From contig JAJZPQ010000012.1 of NCBI GenBank assembly GCA_021811085.1, positions 1 through 64,000 on the forward strand: 64,000 nucleotides of DNA, read 5' to 3'. The position numbers were made by a program, and so were the translations under genes. How positions within the stretch are numbered: position 1 is the first letter of the stretch; every line of letters starts with the position of its first letter. Source of the stretch: Pseudomonadota bacterium. GTDB lineage: Bacteria; Pseudomonadota; Gammaproteobacteria; Burkholderiales; SG8-39. Positions 9,129-17,275 of this stretch are shown here, piece by piece. Under the pieces are notes generated by a model. That model did not search any database, was not told where the DNA came from, and worked only from the letters and a program-made list of their open reading frames with translations.

Positions 9129-10424
9129 ATGAACCGCGGTTTCTACACCGTCATGGCGGCGCAGTTCTTTTCGTCGCTCGCGGACAACGCCCTGCTCATC
9201 GCGGCTATTGCGCTGCTGGTGCAGCTGCAGGGTCCGGCGTGGATGACGCCGCTGCTGAAATTCTTCTTCACCGTGTCTTACGTGGTGCTCGCGGCCTTCG
9301 TCGGCGCGTTCGCCGATTCCATGCCCAAAGGCAGGGTGATGTTCGTCACCAACACCATCAAGATCGCCGGCTGTGCGCTCATGTTCTTTTACGACAGTCT
9401 TGCGCTGCTCGGCATCAGCCCGCACGAGGTCGTGCTCGCCTCCTACGCGGTGGTAGGCCTGGGCGCGGCCGCCTACTCGCCGGCCAAATACGGCATTCTT
9501 ACCGAGATGCTGCCGCCGCGGCAGCTGGTGATCGCCAACGGCTGGATCGAGGGGCTCACGGTCGCCTCCATCATCATCGGCACCATGCTCGGCGGCGCCC
9601 TCATCAACCCCAAGGTATCGGCGCTGCTGCTGTCTATCGATGTGCCGCGCATAGACACCGGCATAGACACGCCGCCGGAAGCCGCGATCCTGGTGATTTC
9701 CCTGCTCTATCTGGTTGCCGCCGGATTCAACCTGCGCATCCCCGATACCGGCGCGCGCTACCACGATCAGACGCGCAATCCGGTGGTCATGGTCAGGGAT
9801 TTCGTCGAATGCTTCACCACGCTCTGGCGCGACAAGCTGGGGCAGATTTCGCTCGCCGTCACCACGCTGTTCTGGGGCGCGGGCGCGACGCTGCAGTTCA
9901 TCGTGCTCAGATGGGCCGAACGCCGGCTTGAAATGCCGCTGAGCCAGGGTGCGATCCTGCAGGGCATCGTCGCCGTGGGCGTGGCCCTCGGCGCGGTGCT
10001 CGCCGGACGCATGGTGCCGCTGAAGAAGTCGCTGAGCGTATTGCCGGTCGGCGTAGCCATGGGCTTGACCGTGATGTCCCTGATCTACGTCACCTGGCTG
10101 CCGCTCGTCTATTTCCTGCTGATCCTGGTCGGGGCACTGGCCGGGTTCTTCGTCGTTCCCATGAACGCGCTGCTGCAGCACCGCGGACACGTACTGCTGT
10201 CGGCCGGACATTCGATCGCGGTGCAGAACTTCAACGAGAACCTCAATATTCTGCTGATGCTGGCTCTATATGCGCTGATGATCCGCGCCAATTTCGGCAT
10301 CGATACCATTATCGTGATTTTCGGCGTATTCGTGTGCCTCACCATGCTGATGGTGATGCGCCTGCACAAGCGCAATCAGAGCCGGGAAGACTCGCTGCAT
10401 CTTATCGGTATGGAGAAGCGTTAG
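9129..10424 (+). CDS. lplT: Lysophospholipid transporter LplT (MFS)
   Basis: A 431-residue major facilitator protein that flips lysophospholipids across the inner membrane for re-acylation. The N-terminus MNRGFYTVMAAQFFSSLADN matches the LplT family, and about 12 hydrophobic segments are visible. The proximity of lplT, alr and radA is common in betaproteobacteria. No fused or adjacent acyltransferase/acyl-ACP synthetase (Aas) is seen. Its stop codon is followed at once by inverted repeat copy C, which could serve as its terminator. A TACAAT at 9100-9105 is a possible -10 element. Confidence 0.92.
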   Translation: MNRGFYTVMAAQFFSSLADNALLIAAIALLVQLQGPAWMTPLLKFFFTVSYVVLAAFVGAFADSMPKGRVMFVTNTIKIAGCALMFFYDSLALLGISPHEVVLASYAVVGLGAAAYSPAKYGILTEMLPPRQLVIANGWIEGLTVASIIIGTMLGGALINPKVSALLLSIDVPRIDTGIDTPPEAAILVISLLYLVAAGFNLRIPDTGARYHDQTRNPVVMVRDFVECFTTLWRDKLGQISLAVTTLFWGAGATLQFIVLRWAERRLEMPLSQGAILQGIVAVGVALGAVLAGRMVPLKKSLSVLPVGVAMGLTVMSLIYVTWLPLVYFLLILVGALAGFFVVPMNALLQHRGHVLLSAGHSIAVQNFNENLNILLMLALYALMIRANFGIDTIIVIFGVFVCLTMLMVMRLHKRNQSREDSLHLIGMEKR

Positions 10425-10425
10425 C

Positions 10426-10530
10426 GCATGTCGCAGTGCTGTGATGTTGCACGGACGAGAAACGGTCCGCGCGGACCGCTGATTGCGCACGGATGAAAAA
10501 CCATCCGTGCGCAATCAGCGATCTCGTATA
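10426..10530 (-). repeat. Multi-hairpin intergenic repeat, copy C (partial, inverted)
   Basis: Read on the minus strand this copy contains the second half of the element. The tail aacatcacagc is at about 10437-10448. hp3 uses 10449-10456 with 10465-10472, with one pair that is A/C on the plus strand but G-U in minus-strand RNA. hp2 is a perfect 19-bp stem, 10477-10495 with 10502-10520, and a 6-nt loop. The conserved spacer end tatacgagat follows. The tail lies directly after the lplT stop codon. No private hp0-hp1 unit is present; copy B follows head-to-head 62 bp away. Confidence 0.85.
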
Positions 10531-10591
10531 AGAGTTCGTTTCAAAATGAGAAAACCTGATCTTTCTTTCGCGCGGGGCTTGCCGAAACCTT

Positions 10592-10770
10592 GCGCGCTGC
10601 GCGCGCCAACCGTGATTTCTGTACGGATAGAAAACATCCGTACAGAAATCACGGTTATTGGCGAAAGCACGGAAGGCGTTGGGTTGGATACAAGATCGTC
10701 GATTGCATGCGGATAGCTTCACCATGCGCATGCAATCGACGATCCGCACGGACGGATTTATCGTCCGTGC
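10592..10770 (+). repeat. Multi-hairpin intergenic repeat, copy B (complete)
   Basis: The architecture matches copy A. hp0 is gcgcgc-tgc-gcgcgc (10592-10606). hp1 is a perfect 21-bp stem, 10608-10628 with 10636-10656, and a 7-nt loop. A 37-nt spacer ends in gatacaa. hp2 is a 21-bp stem with one G/G mismatch, 10694-10714 with 10724-10744. hp3 is 8 bp, 10746-10753 with 10763-10770. Compared with copy A, five consecutive bases in the hp1 stem are replaced on both arms so that pairing is kept. hp2 and hp3 show the same kind of paired change. Confidence 0.88.
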
Positions 10771-10836
10771 AAGGTCTTCCTAACTCATTTCCCAACCGTT
10801 TCTAAGACCCAGGCGCAGCGTTTTCTGTTAGCCGTA

Positions 10837-10902
10837 GCCGCGTTCCGTGTACGGATGCGCTTCTTATCCGTACACAAAACACGGTTGGCGCGCGCAGCGC
10901 GC
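10837..10902 (-). repeat. Multi-hairpin intergenic repeat, copy D (hp1-hp0 only, inverted)
   Basis: On the minus strand this is the hp0 clamp (10888-10902) followed by hp1 (10866-10886 with 10837-10856, 9-nt loop). The outer part of the stem has three transitions relative to perfect pairing. On the minus strand, where the element reads in its forward orientation, these become G-U wobbles; on the plus strand they are A/C mismatches. Together with C and B it fills the 516-bp convergent gap between lplT and ccmI. The rest of that gap, including 10771-10836, shows nothing recognisable. Confidence 0.8.
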
Positions 10903-10940
10903 AACTTCGCCAGCGGTAACCACCGTAGGTCACCCCGCGT

Positions 10941-12221
10941 CTAGTGGATCTCCTGCGTGATCTCGACGCTCATGCCGCTGGTTCCCGGATGCACCGGCTT
11001 GCTCACCCCCTCCAGGTCGCCCGGCTGGGGCATCACGTCGCCGGACTTGGACACGCGCGCCGCCACCACCACCTCGGAGTAGTCTGACAGCTTGGCCGAT
11101 GGATTCATGGCCATCGAATCGTCGAAGGAAAACTTGAGCGGCAAATCCTTCACTTTCACGCGCACCGCCGCCAGCGGCATGCGCGGACCCTGAGCCGGCC
11201 GCGCCAGCACGAAAACAGTATCGTCCGGCGCGGTGCGCGCGGCCAGAGACGGCGCGAGCTTGATGGTTCCGCTCAGGCGCGCGTCCTTCGCCGCGGACGT
11301 TGCGGCCGGCGACTTCGCCTTGCCTGCCTGGTCGCCTTGCGCGGGCGCGGCGGACGGCGCGGGCGCCCCGCCGATCTTGTCCTCCGCGTCCTTGATGCTG
11401 GCGCGCACGGAATTTCCCATTTCCGACTCGGGCGGCAACAAGGGCAGCATGCGTTTCCAGTACTCGGCCGCTTTGGCGAAATGCTGCTTTTCGAATTCCA
11501 CCGTGCCGGCCAGAGCGAGCGCCTTGAGGTTGTTGCCGTCGGCCTGCAGCGCACGCTGAATCAGCGCCTCCGGCTTGCCCAGCAAAGTCTGGCCTTGCGC
11601 CATCGCCAGGCTGTCGGCGTAATCGGCCAGCAGTTCCGCATTCTGCGGGAATTTGGCCTCGGCCTTGGCGAACGCGGCTGCCGCATCGCCGAAGCGCCCC
11701 ATCGCGGTGTAGCTGCGCCCGAGCATGATCCAGCCGTCTGCATCGTCCGGATTCGACTGCAGGTGCTGCGCCAGGCGCGCAACCATGCCTTCGATCTGTT
11801 CCTGCGTCAGCCCGTGCGGCGCGCCCTGCGACGCGCTGACCTTGCTCGGATCCAGTCCCTGCGGATTGCCCAGGACCATATAGATCCCGATCGCGACCAG
11901 GGGCACGGCGACTGCGACGACGACGGCCGCCGCTTTGGAGCGCGTCGCCGGCGCCGCGGGGGCAGCCGCAGCGGGCGCGCTGGCATCCTCCAGTATTCCG
12001 CGCTGCAAGTCGGCGCGAGCCGCCTCCCATTGATCGCGGTCTATGGTTCCGACGGCCAGGTCGGCGTCGAGCTCGGCGAGCTGGTCGCGAAATACCGCCA
12101 GACTGGCAGAGTCGCGCGACGCGCCAGTGTCAACGCTCGCGCGGTTGCGCAGCAGTGGGGTGATCAGGAACGCGAGCGCGACGCATACCAACAGGGCTGC
12201 AATGACCCAAAACAGTGTCAT
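10941..12221 (-). CDS. ccmI: Cytochrome c maturation protein CcmI (CycH), TPR apocytochrome chaperone
   Basis: A 426-residue membrane protein. Two transmembrane segments (about residues 3-24 and 92-112) flank a cytoplasmic leucine-zipper-like loop. A periplasmic TPR region (about residues 140-280) is thought to hold apocytochrome c for the CcmFH haem ligase. The C-terminal region after an Ala/Pro-rich linker resembles the second periplasmic domain of long CcmI proteins. The ATG start overlaps the ccmH stop as ATGA. It is the last gene of the ccm operon. Confidence 0.92.
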   Translation of the reverse strand: MTLFWVIAALLVCVALAFLITPLLRNRASVDTGASRDSASLAVFRDQLAELDADLAVGTIDRDQWEAARADLQRGILEDASAPAAAAPAAPATRSKAAAVVVAVAVPLVAIGIYMVLGNPQGLDPSKVSASQGAPHGLTQEQIEGMVARLAQHLQSNPDDADGWIMLGRSYTAMGRFGDAAAAFAKAEAKFPQNAELLADYADSLAMAQGQTLLGKPEALIQRALQADGNNLKALALAGTVEFEKQHFAKAAEYWKRMLPLLPPESEMGNSVRASIKDAEDKIGGAPAPSAAPAQGDQAGKAKSPAATSAAKDARLSGTIKLAPSLAARTAPDDTVFVLARPAQGPRMPLAAVRVKVKDLPLKFSFDDSMAMNPSAKLSDYSEVVVAARVSKSGDVMPQPGDLEGVSKPVHPGTSGMSVEITQEIH

Positions 12222-12685
12222 TTGCGCTCCTCGCGTGCATCGAGCAGTGCCTGCACCCGCGCCTGTTCTGCTTCGCTCAGCGGCTGTTGCGCGGTCGCAT
12301 GCCGCCGTCGCAGCAGGTAATAGAACAAGCCCGCGACCGCGATGAACAGCAGCGCGAACGGGCCGAACCAGAGCGGCACCGTGGTCGCCTTGACCGGCGG
12401 ATTGTAGAGCACGAAATCGCCGTAGCGCGCCACCAGAAACTGGGTAATCTGGTCTTCGCTCATGCCTGCCTTCAATTTCTCGCGTATCTCTTTCTTCAAG
12501 TCCATCGCAAGTTCGGCGTGCGAATCGGCGATGGTCTGGTTCTGGCACACGAGGCAGCGCAATTGCTCCTCCAGCTTGACGGCACGCTTCTCCAGCGCCG
12601 GATCGGGAACCGCCGGAGTCGCTTCCTTGGCCAGCGCGGATCCCGCGAGGACGAGCCCTAACAGCAGCACGAGCAGTTTACGCAT
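12218..12685 (-). CDS. ccmH: Cytochrome c maturation thiol-oxidoreductase CcmH
   Basis: A 155-residue protein with a cleavable N-terminal signal (about residues 1-19), a periplasmic three-helix domain with the redox pair Cys44/Cys47 in RCLVCQNQ, and one C-terminal membrane helix (about residues 103-125). It reduces the apocytochrome CxxCH site together with CcmG before haem ligation by CcmF. It overlaps ccmG by 8 nt and ccmI by 4 nt. The CycH-type TPR function is on the separate ccmI. Confidence 0.95.
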   Translation of the reverse strand: MRKLLVLLLGLVLAGSALAKEATPAVPDPALEKRAVKLEEQLRCLVCQNQTIADSHAELAMDLKKEIREKLKAGMSEDQITQFLVARYGDFVLYNPPVKATTVPLWFGPFALLFIAVAGLFYYLLRRRHATAQQPLSEAEQARVQALLDAREERK

Positions 12686-13214
12686 TTCCGTTCAGTTCCT
12701 TCACTAGCGGCAGGATCTTGTCGCGCACGACTTCCGGGGTGACCGCACCGATGCGCTTGTAGCGGATCACCCCGGCCTTGTCGATGATATAAGTCTCGGG
12801 AACGCCGTAGACACCGTAATCGATGCCGACGCGACCGTCGTGGTCGTATGCAGAGATCTGATAGGGATTCCCCAGCCGCGCCAGCCAGGCGAGGCCGTCG
12901 GCGCGCTCATCCTTGTAGTTGAGCCCGATCACGGGCACCACGCCGCTGCGCGCAAGCGCGAGGACGGTCGGATGCTCTTCGCGGCAGGAAACGCACCACG
13001 AGGCCCATACGTTCAGCATCCACACCTTGCCCAGCATGTCCTTTTGCGAAATCGTCTTGTTCGGATCATCCAGCTGCGCCAGATTGAACGGCGGTGCGGG
13101 CTTGTTGATGAGCGGCGAGGGCACCTCGCGCGGATCGAGCGTGAGGCCGATGCCGAGCACCACGACGAGCAGAATGAATATCGCCGCCGGAATCAGGAAA
13201 CGCGCACGCAACAT
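12678..13214 (-). CDS. ccmG: Thiol:disulfide interchange protein CcmG (DsbE)
   Basis: A 178-residue membrane-anchored thioredoxin-fold protein. An N-terminal membrane anchor spans about residues 6-25, and the active site WCVSC has Cys74 and Cys77. The conserved cis-proline region GVPETYIID is present. It reduces apocytochrome c or CcmH in the periplasm. It starts 2 bp after the ccmF stop. Much longer in-frame readings upstream run through ccmF in another frame and are not real; the ATG at 13212-13214 gives the expected family N-terminus. Confidence 0.95.
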   Translation of the reverse strand: MLRARFLIPAAIFILLVVVLGIGLTLDPREVPSPLINKPAPPFNLAQLDDPNKTISQKDMLGKVWMLNVWASWCVSCREEHPTVLALARSGVVPVIGLNYKDERADGLAWLARLGNPYQISAYDHDGRVGIDYGVYGVPETYIIDKAGVIRYKRIGAVTPEVVRDKILPLVKELNGNA

Positions 13215-13216
13215 GG

Positions 13217-15208
13217 CTAGCGCACCGGAGAAGGATTGAGGCCGCCCGCGGCAACCGCCTGCGCCGCACTCGAACGCGCCTTGACGCGGTAGCGCCGATC
13301 GAACGCCGCAATCAGGCCGCCGATGCCCATCAACAGGCATCCGCCCCAGATCCAGCCGACGAAAGGCTTGTGATAAAGGCGCACCACCCACGAAGTCGGC
13401 GACAGCGCATCGCCCAGTGCAACATACAGGTGGCGCGTAAAACCGGCGTCGATCGCCGCTTCGGTCATCGGCATGTTCTGCACCGTGAACAGGCGTTTTT
13501 CCGGGTGCAGCGTCACCACCGGTTCGCTGCCGCGCGTGACTTCGATGGTGGCGCGGTCCGCAGTGTAGTTCGGCCCGTTCACCTTGTTGATCGACGCGAA
13601 GCGGAACGTGTACCCATGCAGGTGCGCGGTGTCGCCCACGTCCATGCGCACGTCGGTTTCGGCCTCGTAGCCCCGCACCAGCGTGACGCCGACGATGAAC
13701 ACGGCGACGCCGATATGCGCGAGCAGCATGCCGTAGTAGCTGCCCGGCAGCTGCGCCAGGCGCGCGCCGACGCGCCCTTTGACTGCGCTTGCGAGCTGCG
13801 CCTTGAGGCTGACCAGGCTCGAGGCGACGATCCAGACCGCAAGAAAAATGCCGAAGCCGATCATCGCGCTCCAGCGGCCCATCGCCAAGGGCACGGCGAT
13901 CGCCGTGACCAGACTCACCGCCAGCGCCCAGCGCAGGCGCACGGTCAATTCGGGCAGGCTGGCCTGCTTCCAGCGAGCAATCGGTCCTACGCCCATCAGG
14001 AACAAGGCCGGCGCCATCAGCGGCACGAATACCGCCTCGAAATACGGCGGCCCGACGGAAATCTTGCCCAGTCCGAACGCATCGAGCACCAGCGGATAGA
14101 GCGTGCCGAGCAGCACCGCACCGGCGGCGACCAGCAGCAATACATTGTTGGTGAGCAGCATCGATTCGCGCGACACCAGCGCGAAGCGTCCGCCCAGCCC
14201 GACCTTGGCCGTGCGCCAGGCGAACAGCGTGAACGAGGAGCCTACGACCACGGTGAGGAAAGCGAGAATGAACACGCCGCGCTTCGGATCGGTCGCGAAT
14301 GCATGCACCGAAGTGAGCACGCCAGAGCGCACGAGGAAGGTGCCGAGCAGGCTCAACGAAAACGCGAGGATGGAGAGAAATACGGTCCAGCTTCTGAACG
14401 CGCCGCGCTTTTCGGTCACGGCCAGCGAATGCATCAGGGCGGTTCCCACCAGCCAGGGCATGAACGAGGCGTTTTCCACCGGATCCCAGAACCACCAGCC
14501 GCCCCAGCCGAGCACATAGTAGGACCAGCCGCTGCCCAGTGCGATGCCCAGGGTGAGCACCGACCATGCGACCGTAGTCCAGGGGCGCGACCAGCGCGCC
14601 CAGGTGGCATCGAGCCGGCCGTCGATCAGCGCGGCCATGGAAAAAGCGAACGCCACGGAAAAGCCGACGTAGCCCATGTAGAGCATGGGCGGGTGGAACA
14701 CCATGCCCGGATCCTGCAGCAGCGGGTTGAGGTCGCGTCCGTTCAGCGCGGCGGGCAGCAGCCGTTCGAACGGGTTGGAGGTGAGCAGCATGAACAGCAG
14801 GAATCCGACGGCGACCATGCCCATCACGCCGAGCACCCGCGCGACCATTTCGCGCGGCAGGCTGCGGCTGAACAGGGTGACGGCGAACATCCACAGGCCC
14901 AGCATCAGGGTCCACAACAGCAGCGAACCTTCATGCCCGCCCCAAACGGCAGCGACGCGATACGCGAGCGGCAACTGCGTGTTGGAATGTTCGGCCACGT
15001 ACCGCACCGAAAAGTCGTTGGTGACGAACGCATAGGTGATGCAGCCGAACGCGAGCGCGATAAACAGGCACTGCGCCTGCGCCGCCGGCCGCGCCAGCGC
15101 GATCAAGGCGGCATTGCCGCGGGCCGCGCCGATCAGCGGCACAGTGCTTTGCACCAGCGCGATGCAGAGTGCGAGAATCAACGCGAAGTTGCCGAGTTCG
15201 GGAACCAT
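13217..15208 (-). CDS. ccmF: Haem lyase subunit CcmF
   Basis: A 663-residue polytopic inner-membrane protein, the core of the haem ligase that attaches haem to apocytochrome c. The periplasmic WWD haem-handling motif reads GWGGWWFWDPVENASFMPWL. The HxxGSLLLW segment (HEGSLLLW near residues 93-100) and many hydrophobic helices are also visible. Its ATG shares one base with the TAA stop of ccmE (TAATG), indicating tight coupling. Length is normal for the long proteobacterial form. Confidence 0.96.
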   Translation of the reverse strand: MVPELGNFALILALCIALVQSTVPLIGAARGNAALIALARPAAQAQCLFIALAFGCITYAFVTNDFSVRYVAEHSNTQLPLAYRVAAVWGGHEGSLLLWTLMLGLWMFAVTLFSRSLPREMVARVLGVMGMVAVGFLLFMLLTSNPFERLLPAALNGRDLNPLLQDPGMVFHPPMLYMGYVGFSVAFAFSMAALIDGRLDATWARWSRPWTTVAWSVLTLGIALGSGWSYYVLGWGGWWFWDPVENASFMPWLVGTALMHSLAVTEKRGAFRSWTVFLSILAFSLSLLGTFLVRSGVLTSVHAFATDPKRGVFILAFLTVVVGSSFTLFAWRTAKVGLGGRFALVSRESMLLTNNVLLLVAAGAVLLGTLYPLVLDAFGLGKISVGPPYFEAVFVPLMAPALFLMGVGPIARWKQASLPELTVRLRWALAVSLVTAIAVPLAMGRWSAMIGFGIFLAVWIVASSLVSLKAQLASAVKGRVGARLAQLPGSYYGMLLAHIGVAVFIVGVTLVRGYEAETDVRMDVGDTAHLHGYTFRFASINKVNGPNYTADRATIEVTRGSEPVVTLHPEKRLFTVQNMPMTEAAIDAGFTRHLYVALGDALSPTSWVVRLYHKPFVGWIWGGCLLMGIGGLIAAFDRRYRVKARSSAAQAVAAGGLNPSPVR

Positions 15209-15675
15209 TATTTTCCTTTCTCCGTCGCCACCACCGACTGCGCGGCATTCTTGGCGTGAGCCTGGTTGAGCGCATCCTGCGCCGCCGGCGGCATGTAATT
15301 TTCGTCGTGCTTGGCCAGCACTTCCTCGGCGCGGAACGTGCCGTCGGGACCGATCTTGCCTTGGGTCACGACGCCTTTGCCCTCCTTGAACAAGTCGGGC
15401 AATATTCCCTTGTAGACCACCGGGATGCTCTTCGCGGTATCGGTCACGATGAACTGCACGCTGACGCCATCGGCTTCGCGCTTGAGGCTGCCTTTCTCCA
15501 CCAGGCCGCCAATGCGGAAGCTCTTGCCTATCGGCGCCTCGTTGGCTGCGACCTGGCTCGGCGTGTAGAAGAACACCAGGTTCTTCTGAAAAGCGGAAAG
15601 CACCAGGCTCGCGGAGAGCGCCAATCCGGCGATCCCGACCCCGACCAATACAAAACGTTTATGCCTCGGTTTCAT
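15208..15675 (-). CDS. ccmE: Haem chaperone CcmE
   Basis: A 155-residue periplasmic haem chaperone anchored by an N-terminal helix (about residues 8-29). The covalent haem-binding His123 and the nearby Tyr127 are in KHDENYMPP, the classical HxxxY form. It receives haem from CcmABCD and delivers it to CcmF. I set the start at MKPRHKRF (15675), preceded by AGGAG, rather than 11 codons upstream. It overlaps the 3' end of ccmD by 17 nt. Confidence 0.96.
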   Translation of the reverse strand: MKPRHKRFVLVGVGIAGLALSASLVLSAFQKNLVFFYTPSQVAANEAPIGKSFRIGGLVEKGSLKREADGVSVQFIVTDTAKSIPVVYKGILPDLFKEGKGVVTQGKIGPDGTFRAEEVLAKHDENYMPPAAQDALNQAHAKNAAQSVVATEKGK

Positions 15676-15850
15676 GATTTCTCCTGCGCGCCGCGTAATA
15701 TTTGGCAAGGCGCTCGATCACACCACGTCGGCGCGCGATCAAGGCCACGATCTCTGCAATGAGCACGACCAGGGTCACGGCATAAGAGCCCCATACGTAA
15801 AGCCCATAGCCGCCCATGGCAAGAAAATTCTGCCAACTGCCCCAGTTCAT
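15659..15850 (-). CDS. ccmD: Haem exporter accessory protein CcmD
   Basis: A 63-residue protein with one membrane helix (about residues 19-41) followed by a basic cytoplasmic tail. It begins [20 protein letters not shown], a typical CcmD start. CcmD stabilises the CcmC-CcmE complex and helps release haem-loaded CcmE from CcmABCD. The gene overlaps both ccmC (4 nt) and ccmE (17 nt). Identification rests on the position between ccmC and ccmE and on the N-terminal pattern. Confidence 0.93.
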   Translation of the reverse strand: MNWGSWQNFLAMGGYGLYVWGSYAVTLVVLIAEIVALIARRRGVIERLAKYYAARRRNHETEA

Positions 15851-16605
15851 GATTGCCCGCCTATTTCCGCCGCCACCCAGTCGGTATGGCGCTCGCGTTC
15901 GAGAATCACGCAGCGCACTCGCGCCAGCGTGGCGGCAATACTATACATCCAAAAACCCAGCGCCATGATCAGCATCCCGAGCAGCATCGTCTTCGCCATC
16001 GTGGGCGCGCTGGTCATGCTCACCGACGCGCCCTGATGCAGCGTGCTCCACCATTTCACCGAGAAATAAATGATCGGAATGTTGATCACGCCCACCAGCG
16101 CCAGCACTGCGCCCGCCTTGTCGGCACGGCGCTGATCGTCGATCGCAGCCTGCAAGGCCATGAACCCTATGTACAGAAACAGCAGTATCAGTTCCGAGGT
16201 CAGGCGCGCGTCCCAGACCCACCAGGTGCCCCAGGTCGGCTTGCCCCACAGCGCGCCGGTCCACAGCGCGATGAACGTAAACAATGCGCCGGTCGGCGCC
16301 AGTGCCGTCGCAACCATGGACGACAGCCGCGTGTTGAGCACCAAGCCCACGCCGGACCAGAATCCCATCACCAGATACAGAAACATCGACATCCAGGCCG
16401 CCGGAACATGGATGAAAATGATGCGGTAGGCATCGCCCTGGGTCGCGTCGGTGGGCGCGACGAAAAAGCTGATGTACAGGCCCACGGCGCACAGCGCGAC
16501 GGCCAAGCCGGCGAACCACGGCTGCAGCACGCCGGCCAGTGGATAAAAGCTCTGCGGCGACGAAAAATAATACCAGCTGAATCTTCCTGTCTTGCTCATT
16601 CCCAT
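15847..16605 (-). CDS. ccmC: Haem-handling membrane protein CcmC
   Basis: A 252-residue membrane protein with six predicted helices. The WWD motif WGTWWVWDARLTSELILLFL lies in a periplasmic loop. CcmC loads haem onto CcmE. The first GYISFF-containing helices and HVPAAWMSMF, with a conserved haem-ligand histidine, fit the family. It starts 1 bp after the ccmB stop and overlaps ccmD by 4 nt at its end. Confidence 0.95.
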   Translation of the reverse strand: MGMSKTGRFSWYYFSSPQSFYPLAGVLQPWFAGLAVALCAVGLYISFFVAPTDATQGDAYRIIFIHVPAAWMSMFLYLVMGFWSGVGLVLNTRLSSMVATALAPTGALFTFIALWTGALWGKPTWGTWWVWDARLTSELILLFLYIGFMALQAAIDDQRRADKAGAVLALVGVINIPIIYFSVKWWSTLHQGASVSMTSAPTMAKTMLLGMLIMALGFWMYSIAATLARVRCVILERERHTDWVAAEIGGQS

Positions 16606-16606
16606 T

Positions 16607-17275
16607 TCATTCCATCGCTATGCGCAAGGCTGCGGCGCAGGCCCAGGGGGCAAGCACCACCGCCAGCGCCAGAAATCCGCCGAGCAGCAATAAATGCGCC
16701 TCGGCACCGGTGCCGGCTGCGACGGCACCCACCGAGCCGGCGCCGAAAATCAGCACCGGCACATACAGCGGCAGCACCAGCAGCGCCACCAGCACCCCGC
16801 TGCCGCGCACACCCAAAGTGAGCGCCGCGCCCACCGCCCCGATCAGGCTCAATACCGGCGTGCCGAGCAGCAGCGACACGCACAGCACCCCGAGCGCATC
16901 GGCGGGGAGGTCGAATTGCAGCCCCAGCAGCGGCGCCATCAGCACCAGCGGCAATCCCGACATCAGCCAATGCGAAATCACCTTGCCCGCGACCAGCACC
17001 ACCAGCGGCTCGCCCGCGAGCAGCATCTGTTCCAGCGTCCCGTCCTGATGATCGGGCGCAAACAGCCGCGCCAGCGACAGCATGCAGGCGAGCAAGGCCG
17101 CCACCCACAGCACGCCCGGCGCCATGTTGCGCAGCTGGCTCGCCTCCGGACCCACGCCCAGCGGAAACAGGCTGACCACGATCACAAAGAACACCAGCGC
17201 GTTGACCACGTCGCCGCGGCGCCGAAATGCGAGCAGCAGGTCGCGCCGCAATACCCATCCGAGCGCCCGGATCAT
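16607..17275 (-). CDS. ccmB: Haem exporter permease CcmB
   Basis: A 222-residue permease of the CcmAB ABC transporter with six hydrophobic segments. The family motif DHQDGTLEQMLLAGEPL is clear around residues 76-92. With CcmA it powers release of haem-loaded CcmE rather than simple haem export. The start overlaps the ccmA stop by 4 nt (ATGA). Confidence 0.94.
   Translation of the reverse strand: MIRALGWVLRRDLLLAFRRRGDVVNALVFFVIVVSLFPLGVGPEASQLRNMAPGVLWVAALLACMLSLARLFAPDHQDGTLEQMLLAGEPLVVLVAGKVISHWLMSGLPLVLMAPLLGLQFDLPADALGVLCVSLLLGTPVLSLIGAVGAALTLGVRGSGVLVALLVLPLYVPVLIFGAGSVGAVAAGTGAEAHLLLLGGFLALAVVLAPWACAAALRIAME

Noticed and set aside
10483..10805. Short open frames in the lplT-ccmI gap with recurring peptides
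   Set aside because: The recurring peptides are only translations of the repeated hairpins in several frames. There is no ribosome binding site or consistent frame between copies.
10426..10902. CRISPR array
   Set aside because: The repeats are long palindromic modules in both orientations without regular spacers, and no cas genes are present.
13370..15259. Plus-strand open frame of about 630 codons opposite ccmF
   Set aside because: Its composition is Arg/His/Gln-rich, as expected for the antisense of a hydrophobic GC-rich gene, and it matches no family. ccmF on the minus strand is certain.
15659..15675. Frameshift between ccmD and ccmE
   Set aside because: The 17-nt overlap joins two complete proteins with normal ends, so it is an ordinary gene overlap.
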